Notes: generated by a model from the letters alone, not told the origin. A stretch of 38,412 nucleotides of DNA from Flavobacteriaceae bacterium (GCA_018699935.1 JABISF010000069.1:1-38412); one strand, 5' to 3'; counted from the first letter of the stretch, positions 1 to 8,093 are shown. Program-made: numbers and translations.

Positions 1-56
1 GGGAATATCAGTAAATTTAATTAATATTTTAGTGTAATCAAACTACTTTAATTAAT

Positions 57-503
57 TTAAAAATTATTAATGTAAATCTTCTCGTTGGGATCATCTTTAC
101 CATATTGACTTACTTTACCAAATCTCCTTTCAACAACTCCTTTCTTAATCAACTTATTCAATCTATCCTTATAAACATTCACACCTAAAAGTGATTCAAT
201 CTCTTTACTTTCAATAAACACCCATTTATCCTCATTTCTTCTCTTTATCTCAACACACTTCTTATAAATCAAAAACAAAAACTTACCAACTCTATCAACT
301 ACACTATAATCAAAATCTCTCTGTATTTGTCTATCATCATAAACACTAAACTCATACCTAATATATTTCTCTTCTATTTCATACTTAATCTTATTACCAA
401 CCCACTTACCACTGTCCTCATTCCAATACCTACCAATCCCATTAACAACTTTATAGTTATTCATTTTATATTTCACTTCCTTTTCATACCAACTAAACTT
501 CAT
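57..503 (-). CDS. Hypothetical AT-rich protein, possible winged helix
   Basis: I do not recognise this 148-aa protein. It is unusually rich in Lys, Tyr, Ile, Asn and Arg and its codons are strongly A/T biased, unlike the genes that follow, which suggests recent transfer. The last third (about residues 98-140) reads like a small winged-helix or replication/regulatory module: helix (IESKEIESLLG), helix (KDRLNKLIKKGVVERR), then a short strand-rich tail. There is no signal peptide or membrane segment. The start could be the first Met (503) or the internal Met at 464; the sequence does not decide. No neighbour on the same strand is visible, so its role is unknown. Confidence 0.55.
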   Translation of the reverse strand: MKFSWYEKEVKYKMNNYKVVNGIGRYWNEDSGKWVGNKIKYEIEEKYIRYEFSVYDDRQIQRDFDYSVVDRVGKFLFLIYKKCVEIKRRNEDKWVFIESKEIESLLGVNVYKDRLNKLIKKGVVERRFGKVSQYGKDDPNEKIYINNF

Positions 504-846
504 TAAACAGTTATATTTGATTTAATCATTAAGAATAATAACATACCATTTTACTTCTAAAATACAATACCTTTCTAATATACCATTCTTATATAATAAT
601 AATATTATCATTATTCATAAAAATCATATAAACCTTAAGTGTAAAAAATCGTTTTTAACAAAGGGAAAATCTGAAATAATACAACACCTATATACACCAA
701 TAAAACCCTCTTAAAACCTTTCTAAATCAGTATATTACCCTTATAAGTTGTTGTTTCATTCCCATTTAACTTAATGAAAATATCAAACTCAAATATAAAA
801 TCAAATACATTTTTATATATCAAAATAGGGGTATTCACTTCCCTTC
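504..846. other. Very AT-rich intergenic stretch, no gene seen
   Basis: About 340 nt with very low GC, poly-A/T runs and no open reading frame I can support on either strand. Together with the AT-biased gene at 57-503 it looks like the edge of an acquired island. I see no terminal inverted repeat or integrase here. Confidence 0.5.
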
Positions 847-877
847 AAAGAGACATCCACTCGATGTCTCTTTTTTT
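847..877 (+). terminator. Strong intrinsic terminator
   Basis: A perfect 11-bp stem (847-857 with 863-873, core AGAGACATC / GATGTCTCT) closes a 5-nt loop and runs into a T tract at 871-877. It points to the plus strand, although no plus-strand coding gene lies upstream in the window. It may end an unseen plus-strand RNA, or insulate the downstream region. Confidence 0.85.
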
Positions 878-1028
878 ATTCCTTTAATCTACAGGGCTTT
901 AGCTTGACCTTTCTAAAAAAATAATCGGATCGAATCCCCTTTAAAATCCAATTTTAGGATATTAACATTTTTTTACCATTTCCTTCATGTAACTATTTGT
1001 CGCTTATGAAGTCTATTATATAAGTAGT
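878..1028. other. Intergenic stretch without a gene
   Basis: No supported gene. A short segment near 931-945 (GGATCGAATCCCC) looks like a tRNA T-arm but lacks a consistent stem. Confidence 0.4.
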
Positions 1029-1036
1029 TAGATTTG
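1029..1036 (+). promoter_or_regulatory. -7 box TAGATTTG for the candidate sRNA
   Basis: A perfect match to the Bacteroidota -7 consensus TAnnTTTG, ending three bases before the hairpin arm at 1039. No good TTTG -33 element lies at the usual 19-20 nt spacing, so the call rests on the -7 box and its position relative to the hairpin. Confidence 0.5.
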
Positions 1037-1038
1037 GT

Positions 1039-1117
1039 AAACCTGCCTCCAAAAAATCTTTCATTTTGATAGTTGCGAGTATTATTACATTTTGTTCAAC
1101 CGGAGGCAGGTTTTTTT
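1039..1117 (+). ncRNA. Candidate small RNA with paired ends
   Basis: The 5' arm at 1039-1050 (AAACCTGCCTCC) is perfectly complementary to 1102-1113, which continues into seven T residues. The enclosed 51 nt has no ORF. A -7 box ends just before the first arm, so the predicted transcript would begin near 1040 and end near 1117, with its 5' and 3' ends paired in the terminator. I do not recognise the family. It could also be a 5' leader/attenuator of the Dabb gene at 1183. Confidence 0.5.
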
Positions 1118-1182
1118 AAATTCTTATTTGTTCCCATTTAGAAATCGTATTTTTATATTTTTAAAAAAGATTTTTAAATCCT

Positions 1183-1605
1183 ATGTTCAGAATCACAGAT
1201 AAGATCGCTTTTTTCATCCTCATTGTTTTTTATTCCTCAACCTTGTTGATTGGATACTTTTTTCTCAAAGATGTACAGCGTTTTCACAACAATACTGAGC
1301 CAGAAAAGAAACTTCATCACGTAGTTTTGATTCAATACAAAGATGCTGTTCCTGATGAAAAGATGAATGAAATTACAGATGCGGCCTATGCGCTGCAGCA
1401 AATTCCAGGCGTTCATCAGTTACATTATGGGAATAATGTGTCACCCGAAGGATTAAATCGGGGCTATACGCACAGTTTAACCATGGATTTTTATCGTGCT
1501 GTAGATCGAGACAGTGTTTATTTGCCACATCCGACCCATCAAGCGTTCGTTTCCCTGTTTGTACCTTTTACAGCCTCCGTTTTGGTGTACGATTATTGGG
1601 ATTAA
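1183..1605 (+). CDS. Dabb (stress-responsive A/B barrel) family protein
   Basis: A 140-aa protein with an N-terminal membrane anchor (about residues 8-28) followed by a Dabb ferredoxin-like domain. Visible family features are HHVVLIQYKD at the first strand, the central IPGV..LHYGNNVSPEGLNRGYTHS stretch, and YLPHPTH near the end. Dabb domains usually form dimeric alpha/beta barrels; some bind heme-like or small aromatic ligands, but many have no known reaction. The membrane anchor suggests an extracytoplasmic domain. It converges with the coiled-coil gene on the minus strand and overlaps its 3' end by 4 nt. Function beyond the fold is unknown. Confidence 0.85.
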   Translation: MFRITDKIAFFILIVFYSSTLLIGYFFLKDVQRFHNNTEPEKKLHHVVLIQYKDAVPDEKMNEITDAAYALQQIPGVHQLHYGNNVSPEGLNRGYTHSLTMDFYRAVDRDSVYLPHPTHQAFVSLFVPFTASVLVYDYWD

Positions 1606-2378
1606 CCCTCGATAATAGACTGGATTTTTAGCACTTCCTCGGCTGCGAGTTCGGCATCAACAAGAATTCTTCCACTGTGTTCATCGGTGATGATCTTGTT
1701 GCGAGAAGCAATCTCCAATTGCACCTGAGGAGGAATGGTAAAGAAAGAACCTCCGGAAGCACCACGCTCAACAGGAACGATGGCTAATCCATTTTTCACA
1801 TTGCTACGGATTCTTTTGTAAGCAATGATCAAACGCTCTTCAATCAATTTTTCAAACTCTTCCGATTTTTTCAAAAGGAGTTCCTCTTCTTTTTGGGTTT
1901 CTTTAAGAATGGCATCCAATTCTCCATTTTTTGCGGCAAGATGCGCAGATCGTTCTTCAAACTTTTCATTCAACGTATAAATAGCCTCTTGTTTTTGCTC
2001 AATACGTGCCTTAAATTCTTTGATGCGTTTTTCGGCCAATTGAATTTCCAACTCTTGAAATTCTTGTTCTTTCACAATGGAATTGTATTCTCTATTGTTT
2101 CGAACGTTTTTTAGCTTTTCTTCATATTTCTTGAGCAATTCTTTAGCTCCGTCAATGGTGTTTTTTTGCGCTGCAATCCCATTTTCATTTTCAGTGACCT
2201 CGTCTTTAAATTTTTGCAACTTGACGTTGAGTCCGGAAATTTCATTTTCCAAGTCTTCAACTTCTAGGGGAAGTTCACCTCTCAAATTACGAATTTCATC
2301 GATGCGTGAATCGATTAATTGCAGGTCATAGAGGGCTCTAAGCTTGTCTTCTACTAGGATTTCTTTTTTTTTGGCCAT
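1602..2378 (-). CDS. Coiled-coil 'zinc ribbon' family protein lacking zinc ligands
   Basis: A 258-aa protein dominated by a long charged coiled coil (about residues 10-185) followed by a small C-terminal domain (195-258). The architecture matches the bacterial C4-type zinc-ribbon/coiled-coil family found next to NIF3-like genes, and here the NIF3 homologue is indeed immediately upstream (2 nt gap), so the two are probably one operon. The C-terminal segment keeps the fold signature (ERGASGGSFFTIPPQ and DEHSGRILVD), but the four Cys positions are now Ala/Ser/Asp/Ser and the whole protein contains no cysteine. It cannot bind zinc in the usual way. Its role is not established; a part in nucleic-acid or protein-complex organisation is only inferred from the family. 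Confidence 0.8.
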   Translation of the reverse strand: MAKKKEILVEDKLRALYDLQLIDSRIDEIRNLRGELPLEVEDLENEISGLNVKLQKFKDEVTENENGIAAQKNTIDGAKELLKKYEEKLKNVRNNREYNSIVKEQEFQELEIQLAEKRIKEFKARIEQKQEAIYTLNEKFEERSAHLAAKNGELDAILKETQKEEELLLKKSEEFEKLIEERLIIAYKRIRSNVKNGLAIVPVERGASGGSFFTIPPQVQLEIASRNKIITDEHSGRILVDAELAAEEVLKIQSIIEG

Positions 2379-2380
2379 CG

Positions 2381-3475
2381 CTAAAAATAATTAACTGGGT
2401 TGCTATTGATGTTTGATAAAACGATTGCAAAATTAGGCATTTTTTTGCTAAGAAAATCATATATCAGATTTTTGGTGAATTGTTCACTTTCATAATGTCC
2501 AATATCCATTAAAATCAGCTGATTTTCGGCTTGAAAAAACTGATGATATTTTAAATCCGAAGTAATAAAAACATCTGCTTTTTGTTGTTTGGCAGCAGCA
2601 ATAGCAAAGCTTCCGGAACCGCCCAGCACCGCCACTTTTTTGATGGGATCTTTTAAAAGTGTCGTATGCCGAATATGTGAACAGTTCAATTTCTTCTTTA
2701 CACTTTCCATAAATGTTTTTGCATCCAGAATTTCAGGACAGTCACCAATCATTCCCATTCCCACATCAGGATCTATATTGTCTGTAGTAATGATCTCGTA
2801 GGCCACTGATTCATAGGGGTGGCTTTGGTGGAGTGCACGCAACAATGCTGCTTCCTGATGTGTTTTAAACACCATTTGAATTTGCACTTCCTGGACCTTG
2901 GTTTTTTCATGGGGCTTCCCAAGGGCGGGTTGGCTGACTGCATTGCCTTTAAATTGTCCAGTACCTACATGAGAAAAACTACACTCTTCATAATTTCCTA
3001 TGCTTCCTCCTCCAGCATCATGTATGGCTTGAAGCACCGTTTCAAAGTGAGATTCGGGCACATAGGTTAGTAATTTTTTAATAGTGGACGTTTTAGGCAT
3101 CAAAATCTGGGTGTTCAAAAGTCCCAATTGTGTTGCTATAACATCGCTGACCCCTTGCGGATGATTGTCCAAACGGGTGTGCATGGCAATGATGGCAATG
3201 TTATTTTGTATTGCTTTTATTACAACACGTTCCACATAATCTTTGCCCGTTATTTTTTTTAATCCTTCAAAAAGAATGGGATGAAAACTGACAATCGTAT
3301 TGCATTTCTGTAGGATGGCTTCATCAACCACCGCTTCCAAACAGTCCAGACAGACGAGTATCCCGCTACAGCTTTGATCCGGATTACCCACTAAAAGACC
3401 CACATTGTCAAAATCTTCGGCATAGGAGGAAGGCGCCCATTCTTCTAAAATTGTAAGAACATTTTTTACTGTCAT
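2381..3475 (-). CDS. NIF3 / DUF34 family dinuclear-metal protein
   Basis: NIF3-like (YbgI/YqfO, often labelled 'GTP cyclohydrolase 1 type 2') protein of 364 aa from the start chosen here. The N-terminal half has the family marks: WAPSSYAEDFDNVGLLVG, a metal-site His in VSFHPILF, and AMHTRLDN. The C-terminal GHYESEQFTKNL supplies further metal ligands. The middle (about 135-235) is the YqfO-type insert. I start at Met 3475 rather than 3514 because residues before it are not family-like and a -7 box lies at 3493-3500. The reaction is unproven in the family; roles in metal or nucleotide/GSH-adduct handling have been proposed. Likely co-transcribed with the coiled-coil gene downstream. Confidence 0.9.
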   Translation of the reverse strand: MTVKNVLTILEEWAPSSYAEDFDNVGLLVGNPDQSCSGILVCLDCLEAVVDEAILQKCNTIVSFHPILFEGLKKITGKDYVERVVIKAIQNNIAIIAMHTRLDNHPQGVSDVIATQLGLLNTQILMPKTSTIKKLLTYVPESHFETVLQAIHDAGGGSIGNYEECSFSHVGTGQFKGNAVSQPALGKPHEKTKVQEVQIQMVFKTHQEAALLRALHQSHPYESVAYEIITTDNIDPDVGMGMIGDCPEILDAKTFMESVKKKLNCSHIRHTTLLKDPIKKVAVLGGSGSFAIAAAKQQKADVFITSDLKYHQFFQAENQLILMDIGHYESEQFTKNLIYDFLSKKMPNFAIVLSNINSNPVNYF

Positions 3476-3492
3476 GTGAATCAGATTGAAAA

Positions 3493-3500
3493 CAAATATA
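3493..3500 (-). promoter_or_regulatory. -7 box for the NIF3 gene
   Basis: The minus strand reads TATATTTG, a perfect TAnnTTTG, 18 nt before the chosen ATG. It supports the downstream start at 3475. The -33 region is weak. The 37-nt gap also has to hold the lpxK start region on the other strand. Confidence 0.5.
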
Positions 3501-3512
3501 ATATTTATCTTC

Positions 3513-4547
3513 ATGGGCGTGAAAAACCTGAGATTCTTATTGTTTCCTTTTGCCGTGATCTACGGTGCTGTTATGAGGGCTCGAAATTTTCTGTTTGATA
3601 AAAGTTTCTTTACCTCACGGTCATCCACCCTTCCGAGTATTGGAGTAGGGAATTTATCCACAGGAGGGACGGGGAAATCGGTAGTGGTGGATTATTTAAT
3701 TCAACATTTTAAAGAGCAGTATGCCGTCGCCGTACTCAGTCGCGGTTATGGGCGGAAAACCCGTGGATTGTTACTCGCCGATGAACGGTCTACAGCATTG
3801 ACATTGGGTGACGAACCGTTTCAATTTTACAAAAAACACCCGGAAATAAAGGTTTTAGTAGCTGAAAAAAGAAGGGTGGGAATGAATTTTTTGGAACAAC
3901 AAAAAAATCCCCCCCGTCTTGTTCTTTTGGACGATGTGATGCAACACCGATGGGTGCTTCCCCGTGTTTTGATCCTCACAACCGCCTATGACGCTCTGTA
4001 TAGCAATGACCAAATAGTGCCTTGGGGAAACCTTAGGGAATCTAAAGCAGGGGCTCGAAGAGCAACCCTTATTTTGGTAACTAAATGCCCGCCCAATCTT
4101 AGTATTGATGCGCAAAAAAAGATTCAAAAACAATTGAAATTGGGAGTACATCAGCTGTTGTTTTTCACCCATATTGCCTATGCCCATCATTTAACAAATA
4201 CACTAAAGAAAGTTCCTCTAATGGAATGGAAAAAATCCTCTTTTGTCTTAGTGACCGGAATTGCCCAACCAAAACCCTTACTTCAACATTTGGAAAGCTT
4301 GGGATTGCAGTTTAAGCATTTGGAATTTCCCGATCACCATAATTTTACAATGCGAGGAATTGAGCGGATTAAACAGGAAAGTGGCACAGCTCCCATAGTG
4401 ACGACCGAAAAAGATTTTGGTCGTTTGATTCCATATTTTGATCCCGATAAAATATTTTATTTACCCATTGAATTGGCCTTCTCATCAAAAAGCGAGGAAC
4501 AACAATTTCTTGATTTCGTTGAGGAAAAAGTCAATAAAGACTTATAA
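3513..4547 (+). CDS. lpxK: Tetraacyldisaccharide 4'-kinase (lipid A synthesis)
   Basis: LpxK phosphorylates the 4' position of the tetraacyldisaccharide 1-phosphate intermediate to make lipid IVA at the inner face of the cytoplasmic membrane. The 344-aa product has an N-terminal hydrophobic membrane-associating segment ([14 protein letters not shown]), the expected P-loop in [20 protein letters not shown] motifs, and a C-terminal FPDHHNF and TEKDFGRL characteristic of LpxK. I choose ATG 3513 (MGVKNL) because the nine residues upstream of it are not family-like. It is divergent from the NIF3 gene and overlaps the 3' end of lipA (minus strand) by 6 nt. Confidence 0.95.
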   Translation: MGVKNLRFLLFPFAVIYGAVMRARNFLFDKSFFTSRSSTLPSIGVGNLSTGGTGKSVVVDYLIQHFKEQYAVAVLSRGYGRKTRGLLLADERSTALTLGDEPFQFYKKHPEIKVLVAEKRRVGMNFLEQQKNPPRLVLLDDVMQHRWVLPRVLILTTAYDALYSNDQIVPWGNLRESKAGARRATLILVTKCPPNLSIDAQKKIQKQLKLGVHQLLFFTHIAYAHHLTNTLKKVPLMEWKKSSFVLVTGIAQPKPLLQHLESLGLQFKHLEFPDHHNFTMRGIERIKQESGTAPIVTTEKDFGRLIPYFDPDKIFYLPIELAFSSKSEEQQFLDFVEEKVNKDL

Positions 4548-5411
4548 CATATGCTTGTGTGCCTTGTAGGAAGAACGCACGAGTGGACCACTTTCTACAT
4601 GAATAAAACCGAGGTCTCTACCAATGGCTTCATATTTTTTGAATTGATCCGGACTGATAAAATTTTGCACGGGCAGGTGGGTTTTGCTCGGCTGAAGATA
4701 CTGACCAATGGTGACCACATCCACCTGCGCTTCTTTTAGATCATGCAGTGTTTGTATCACTTCAGATTCTTCTTCTCCGAGTCCCAGCATGATTCCAGAC
4801 TTCGTTCTTCGCACCCCTTGCGCTTTTAAATATTCCAAAACTTCCAAACTAGTGTCATATTTGGCTTGTACGCGAACCTTGCGGGTAAGGCGTTTTACAG
4901 TTTCTACATTGTGTGACACCACTTCAGGAGCCGCTTCAACAATACGATCTATATTTCTTTTATTTCCCTGAAAATCGGGAATTAATGTTTCCATGGTTGT
5001 TCCGGGACTGATACGTCGAACCGCATTTACGGTTTCGGCCCAAATAATAGACCCCATGTCTTTTAGGTCATCCCGATCCACCGAAGTAATCACGGCATGT
5101 TTAATTTTCATTGTTTTGATGGAATTGGCTACTTTTTCGGGTTCGGCCCAATCCACTGCGCTGGGTCGCCCAGTTTGTACTCCACAGAACCCACAAGAAC
5201 GGGTACAGATATTCCCCAATATCATAAAAGTAGCAGTGCCCTCTGCCCAACATTCGCCCATATTGGGGCAGCTTCCGGAGGTACAGATGGTGTTGAGTTT
5301 GTAACGATCCACCAAGCTTCGTAGTTCGGTGTATTTCTTACCAGTAGGTAATTTTACACGAATCCAATCGGGTTTTTTTTGGTGTTTCACTTCTTTAATC
5401 TCCATCGCCAT
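4542..5411 (-). CDS. lipA: Lipoyl synthase
   Basis: Radical SAM enzyme that inserts two sulfurs into octanoyl groups on lipoyl domains. Both iron-sulfur motifs are visible: the auxiliary cluster set [12 protein letters not shown] and the radical-SAM CxxxCxxC in CTRSCGFC. The C-terminal RSSYKAH carries the serine that caps the auxiliary cluster in characterised LipA. At 289 aa it has the normal length. The start may be Met1 (5411) or Met3 (5405). A perfect -7 box lies just upstream. It is convergent with lpxK, and the Nramp-like gene lies 30 nt upstream on the same strand. Confidence 0.97.
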   Translation of the reverse strand: MAMEIKEVKHQKKPDWIRVKLPTGKKYTELRSLVDRYKLNTICTSGSCPNMGECWAEGTATFMILGNICTRSCGFCGVQTGRPSAVDWAEPEKVANSIKTMKIKHAVITSVDRDDLKDMGSIIWAETVNAVRRISPGTTMETLIPDFQGNKRNIDRIVEAAPEVVSHNVETVKRLTRKVRVQAKYDTSLEVLEYLKAQGVRRTKSGIMLGLGEEESEVIQTLHDLKEAQVDVVTIGQYLQPSKTHLPVQNFISPDQFKKYEAIGRDLGFIHVESGPLVRSSYKAHKHML

Positions 5412-5419
5412 TTTTTTTA

Positions 5420-5427
5420 CAAAGATA
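5420..5427 (-). promoter_or_regulatory. lipA: -7 box for lipA
   Basis: The minus strand reads TATCTTTG, a perfect Bacteroidota -7 element, 8 nt before the lipA ATG. The implied leader is very short. The -33 element at standard spacing is poor. Confidence 0.5.
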
Positions 5428-5441
5428 CAAACTCCTGCATT

Positions 5442-6659
5442 TTAAAGTTGCAAGATGTAAAAAAGCGTAAAGCCCGATAAAATGGTGATTCCGATCAGGC
5501 TGAGTATTTGAAGTCCTTTTTTGGGTCGGTGTTCTTTGGGCATGATGTCACTGGTGACCAAGCGATAATTTAAAAAAGCATACAGCGGACTTGTTAAAAA
5601 GGACAAGACGGTAGCGATTTGAACCAAAAGTCCCATTTCAGAAAGCAGAAAAAGGAAAATAAATCCTGTGCCCAACGCCAATATAATAATCCAAATCAAA
5701 TACAAATGTTTGTTTTTACGATTGAATAACAGCTCAACTGAAATGGACATCGCTCTAGGGGAAGCATCGAGGGTAGTGATGGTGGTACTCAACATGGTTG
5801 TAAAAGCAGCCAAAGCAATGATGGTATAGGTGGATGCTCCCAAGTTGGAGGTGTAAAGTTGAATCAATTGTCCTGCAAAGGCATTGCCATTATTTGAAAA
5901 CGTCATCCCACTATTGAACATCACCAAGGCCCCCAAGCCGAGGAAACAGAGTGCCAATACAACGGTAGCGATATAGCCGACATTAAAATCAAAAAGTCCT
6001 TCTTTTACGGTGATTAACTTTTTTTGGATCTTATTTTTTTCAACGGACCAAATGGAATGCATGATGGATACATCCAAGGGTGCGGGCATCCATCCCAAAA
6101 AGGCTATAAAAAAAAGGAGGGCGGAACTATCGGGAAATACTTGTTGCCAAGAAAGGGGATTGCCGGTTTTTCCAAAAGCAATTGAAAAAGCAGCAACACT
6201 ACTGAGTGCCAAAATCACCATCACTATTTTAATGATCCGATCGAGCATTTGATATTTTCCGATCAAAAGCAGCAGCATACTGCCGAGGGTGATGATTACT
6301 CCCCAGAGGGCTAAATTTTCGGTAATTCCAAAAAGTTGGGAAGCCAAGCCTGCGGTAACAATAGTCACGGCAGTTTGAATGGTAAACATGGAGGCTAAAT
6401 TGAGGATGAAATAAATCCACAAATAACCTTTCCCCAATTTGTGATAGCCGTCGAGCAGGGTGGTGTTGGTCGCCAAAGCAAAGCGAGGGCCGTATTGAAA
6501 AAAAGGATATTTAAAAAGATTAATCAACAACAACGCCCAGACAAATCCCCAACCGAATTCTGCGCCTGCCCTGGTGGATTGCACCAAATGTGAAACACCA
6601 ATGGCAGCCCCCGCAAATAATAAACCGGGGCCTAGTTTTGCAATACTGAATTTATTCAT
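5442..6659 (-). CDS. Nramp-like membrane transporter with divergent metal site
   Basis: A 405-aa protein with about 11 membrane helices in the Nramp (LeuT-fold) family. The start LGPGLLFAGAAIGVSHL...RAGAEFGWGFVW aligns with TM1 of Nramp/MntH. At the place where true Nramp metal transporters have DPGN it has GVSH, and TM6 has WMPAPLDVSIMHS instead of the MPHN-type motif, so the canonical Asp/Asn/Met metal ligands are mostly missing. It is probably a transporter of another ion or substrate, as in Nramp-related branches. Its 5' end overlaps the sigma-factor gene by 8 nt, so the two are co-transcribed and translationally coupled. Confidence 0.85.
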   Translation of the reverse strand: MNKFSIAKLGPGLLFAGAAIGVSHLVQSTRAGAEFGWGFVWALLLINLFKYPFFQYGPRFALATNTTLLDGYHKLGKGYLWIYFILNLASMFTIQTAVTIVTAGLASQLFGITENLALWGVIITLGSMLLLLIGKYQMLDRIIKIVMVILALSSVAAFSIAFGKTGNPLSWQQVFPDSSALLFFIAFLGWMPAPLDVSIMHSIWSVEKNKIQKKLITVKEGLFDFNVGYIATVVLALCFLGLGALVMFNSGMTFSNNGNAFAGQLIQLYTSNLGASTYTIIALAAFTTMLSTTITTLDASPRAMSISVELLFNRKNKHLYLIWIIILALGTGFIFLFLLSEMGLLVQIATVLSFLTSPLYAFLNYRLVTSDIMPKEHRPKKGLQILSLIGITILSGFTLFYILQL

Positions 6660-7215
6660 TTTTTATGCTTGAGGCTAACATCTTTTTAGCTCTAAATAAT
6701 TTCACTTTTATCGTATTGACGGGTTGATCTAGAACCACCCCCATTTCTTTATAACTCATGCCCTCGAAATACCGCAAATTAAGAATATTTCGATATTCTT
6801 TTTTCAAATTTTGAATATGTAATAAAATACGATCCAAACTTTGATTCGAAATTAAATGTTCTTCGGGATTTAAGTTGGGACTTGCCAATTCCAAATGTTC
6901 CGAATCATCTATGTTTTCCTCGAGTTCTTGTTGATTACTTTCTTTGCGATATCGATCGATTTGAGTGTTTTTGGCAATGGTAATTAACCAACCTTGAAAA
7001 TTGTATTTTGAATTGTAAGAAACAATATTGTCAAAGGATTTGGCAAAGGTTTCAATGGCAATTTCTTCGGCAGTAGCTTCATTTTGAGTGCGTTGTAGTA
7101 AATAAGAAAACACGGCATCCCAATGTTTATTAAATAAATCATTGAACGCCTGTTGATCCTGCGCAATTGCTCTACTGATCAATGCGTCCTCATCACTGTT
7201 TTTCATATCCTTCAC
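6652..7215 (-). CDS. ECF-type RNA polymerase sigma factor
   Basis: A 187-aa sigma-70 family protein with the two-domain ECF layout. Sigma region 2 is at about residues 20-90 (FNDLFNKHWDAVFSYL, FQGWLITIAKNTQIDRYR) and region 4 at about 130-182 (YRNILNLRYFEGMSYKEMG, then NTIKVKLFRAKKML, the -35-binding helix). The linker is acidic. No anti-sigma factor gene is adjacent. It overlaps the Nramp-like gene downstream, so it may regulate that transporter or be regulated with it. The alternative start Met4 is equally possible. Confidence 0.92.
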   Translation of the reverse strand: MKDMKNSDEDALISRAIAQDQQAFNDLFNKHWDAVFSYLLQRTQNEATAEEIAIETFAKSFDNIVSYNSKYNFQGWLITIAKNTQIDRYRKESNQQELEENIDDSEHLELASPNLNPEEHLISNQSLDRILLHIQNLKKEYRNILNLRYFEGMSYKEMGVVLDQPVNTIKVKLFRAKKMLASSIKNE

Positions 7216-7233
7216 AATTGAGTACTAAAATAA

Positions 7234-7440
7234 TCAATTATTGATAGGATTCGGATTTTTGCATTCGGCTTCACTAGGAAGCTTACCACACATTCCACAG
7301 GGCTGATTGTCTTTGTTCAGAAAAGGGCTTTGACTCGCGCAAGTACCGGAAAATTCGCCGCCTTTTTTTGCCCAAATTTTTATGGCAATCCCTGCAAAAG
7401 CGAGAAAAAGAAGAATAAAGGTGATTAGAAAAAGTTCCAT
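7234..7440 (-). CDS. Small membrane-anchored cysteine-containing protein
   Basis: A 68-aa protein with one N-terminal membrane helix (residues 2-24), a short basic segment (KIWAKKGG), then an extramembrane tail with four cysteines (CASQ, CGMCG, CKNP). It belongs to a small Flavobacteria-type 'membrane or secreted protein' group of unknown role. The CxxC could bind metal or form disulfides. It lies 18 nt upstream of the sigma-factor gene on the same strand and is probably in that operon. Confidence 0.7.
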   Translation of the reverse strand: MELFLITFILLFLAFAGIAIKIWAKKGGEFSGTCASQSPFLNKDNQPCGMCGKLPSEAECKNPNPINN

Positions 7441-7444
7441 GCGG

Positions 7445-7452
7445 CAAAAATA
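7445..7452 (-). promoter_or_regulatory. -7 box for the small membrane protein/sigma/Nramp operon
   Basis: The minus strand reads TATTTTTG, a perfect TAnnTTTG, 5 nt before the ATG at 7440. The implied leader is extremely short, so translation may be near-leaderless. Confidence 0.4.
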
Positions 7453-7682
7453 CGAAATAATCTTATTTTTTTTAATGCGGCCATCATTTTCGTAGGAAAA
7501 AGACTACAATTTAAAAAATCATGCACTTCCCGTTTATGCTTGATTTAAAACCAAAAATTACATCATTCTACCGTTAATGCTAATATAGTGATAGACAGCA
7601 GGAAGAATCATCATATTTGAGAAGTCAATCAGATAGGAAGATCTCAGATTGATACAGAAATGTCCAACTAAATTGTTTAATA

Positions 7683-8093
7683 ATGTTAGATACTACCCCA
7701 ACAAATCTCAATATTACTATAAACGCCAAAGAGTTGCATGTACTAAAATCTTTTGCGTTGGGTCTAAGCACCACAAAGATACAAGAGTTGTGCGAGATTT
7801 CAGAAACAGAATTTACTCGTATTTGTTCCAATCTATTTTCGAAATTACAAGTTCAAAATCCTTATGCTGCTGTTCGTATAGCCTATCATAAAAACATTCT
7901 AAGAGAAAAAGATTACACTTTAGAAAACGTAAAATCTTTGGCATTGGAGATGGCGCACAAACAAGTTGAAAAACTTTGTACCAGTTGTACAAATTCCAAA
8001 AAATTACTGTGGGTGGTTTATGATTTGTTGATGGATTTCCACACTGCAGTAGAATCAAACTTTTTGTCTAATCAAGTTTTTGTCTCAAAATAA
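7683..8093 (+). CDS. LuxR-type HTH protein next to dead Cas9
   Basis: A 136-aa protein. Residues about 10-72 fit a LuxR/GerE C-terminal HTH: INAKELHVLKSFALGLSTTKIQELCEISETEFTRICSNLFSKLQVQNPYAAVRIAYHKNIL, which parallels the usual pattern of E..VL...A.G.S...IA..L.IS...V......I..KL.V.....AV..A. The remaining 60 residues are helical with one CTSC pair and have no recognised receiver or ligand domain, so the order (HTH first) is unusual for LuxR proteins. It has no membrane segment. It lies directly upstream of cas9 on the same strand, and its stop codon touches the tracrRNA terminator. By position it may be a transcription-factor partner or regulator of the dCas9 system; this is inference. Confidence 0.75.
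   Translation: MLDTTPTNLNITINAKELHVLKSFALGLSTTKIQELCEISETEFTRICSNLFSKLQVQNPYAAVRIAYHKNILREKDYTLENVKSLALEMAHKQVEKLCTSCTNSKKLLWVVYDLLMDFHTAVESNFLSNQVFVSK

Noticed and set aside
931-945. GGATCGAATCCCC resembles a tRNA T-arm, which could be an att remnant.
   Set aside because: The stem does not pair properly and no other tRNA parts or repeats are present.
6652-7215. The ECF sigma factor as a partner of dCas9.
   Set aside because: It is on the other strand, in an operon with the Nramp-like gene, with its own promoter region and about 1 kb from cas9. A link cannot be excluded but nothing in the sequence supports it.
7582-7590. AATATAGTG matches the repeat-proximal end of the candidate guide plus the first repeat base, in front of the HTH gene near a weak promoter.
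   Set aside because: Only nine bases and AT-rich; about one such match is expected by chance in both strands of the window. Not enough for a target call, although the site is worth checking if a longer match rule is found.
7625-8058. Minus-strand frames opposite the HTH gene.
   Set aside because: They are shadows of the HTH gene and lack family features or a plausible start region.
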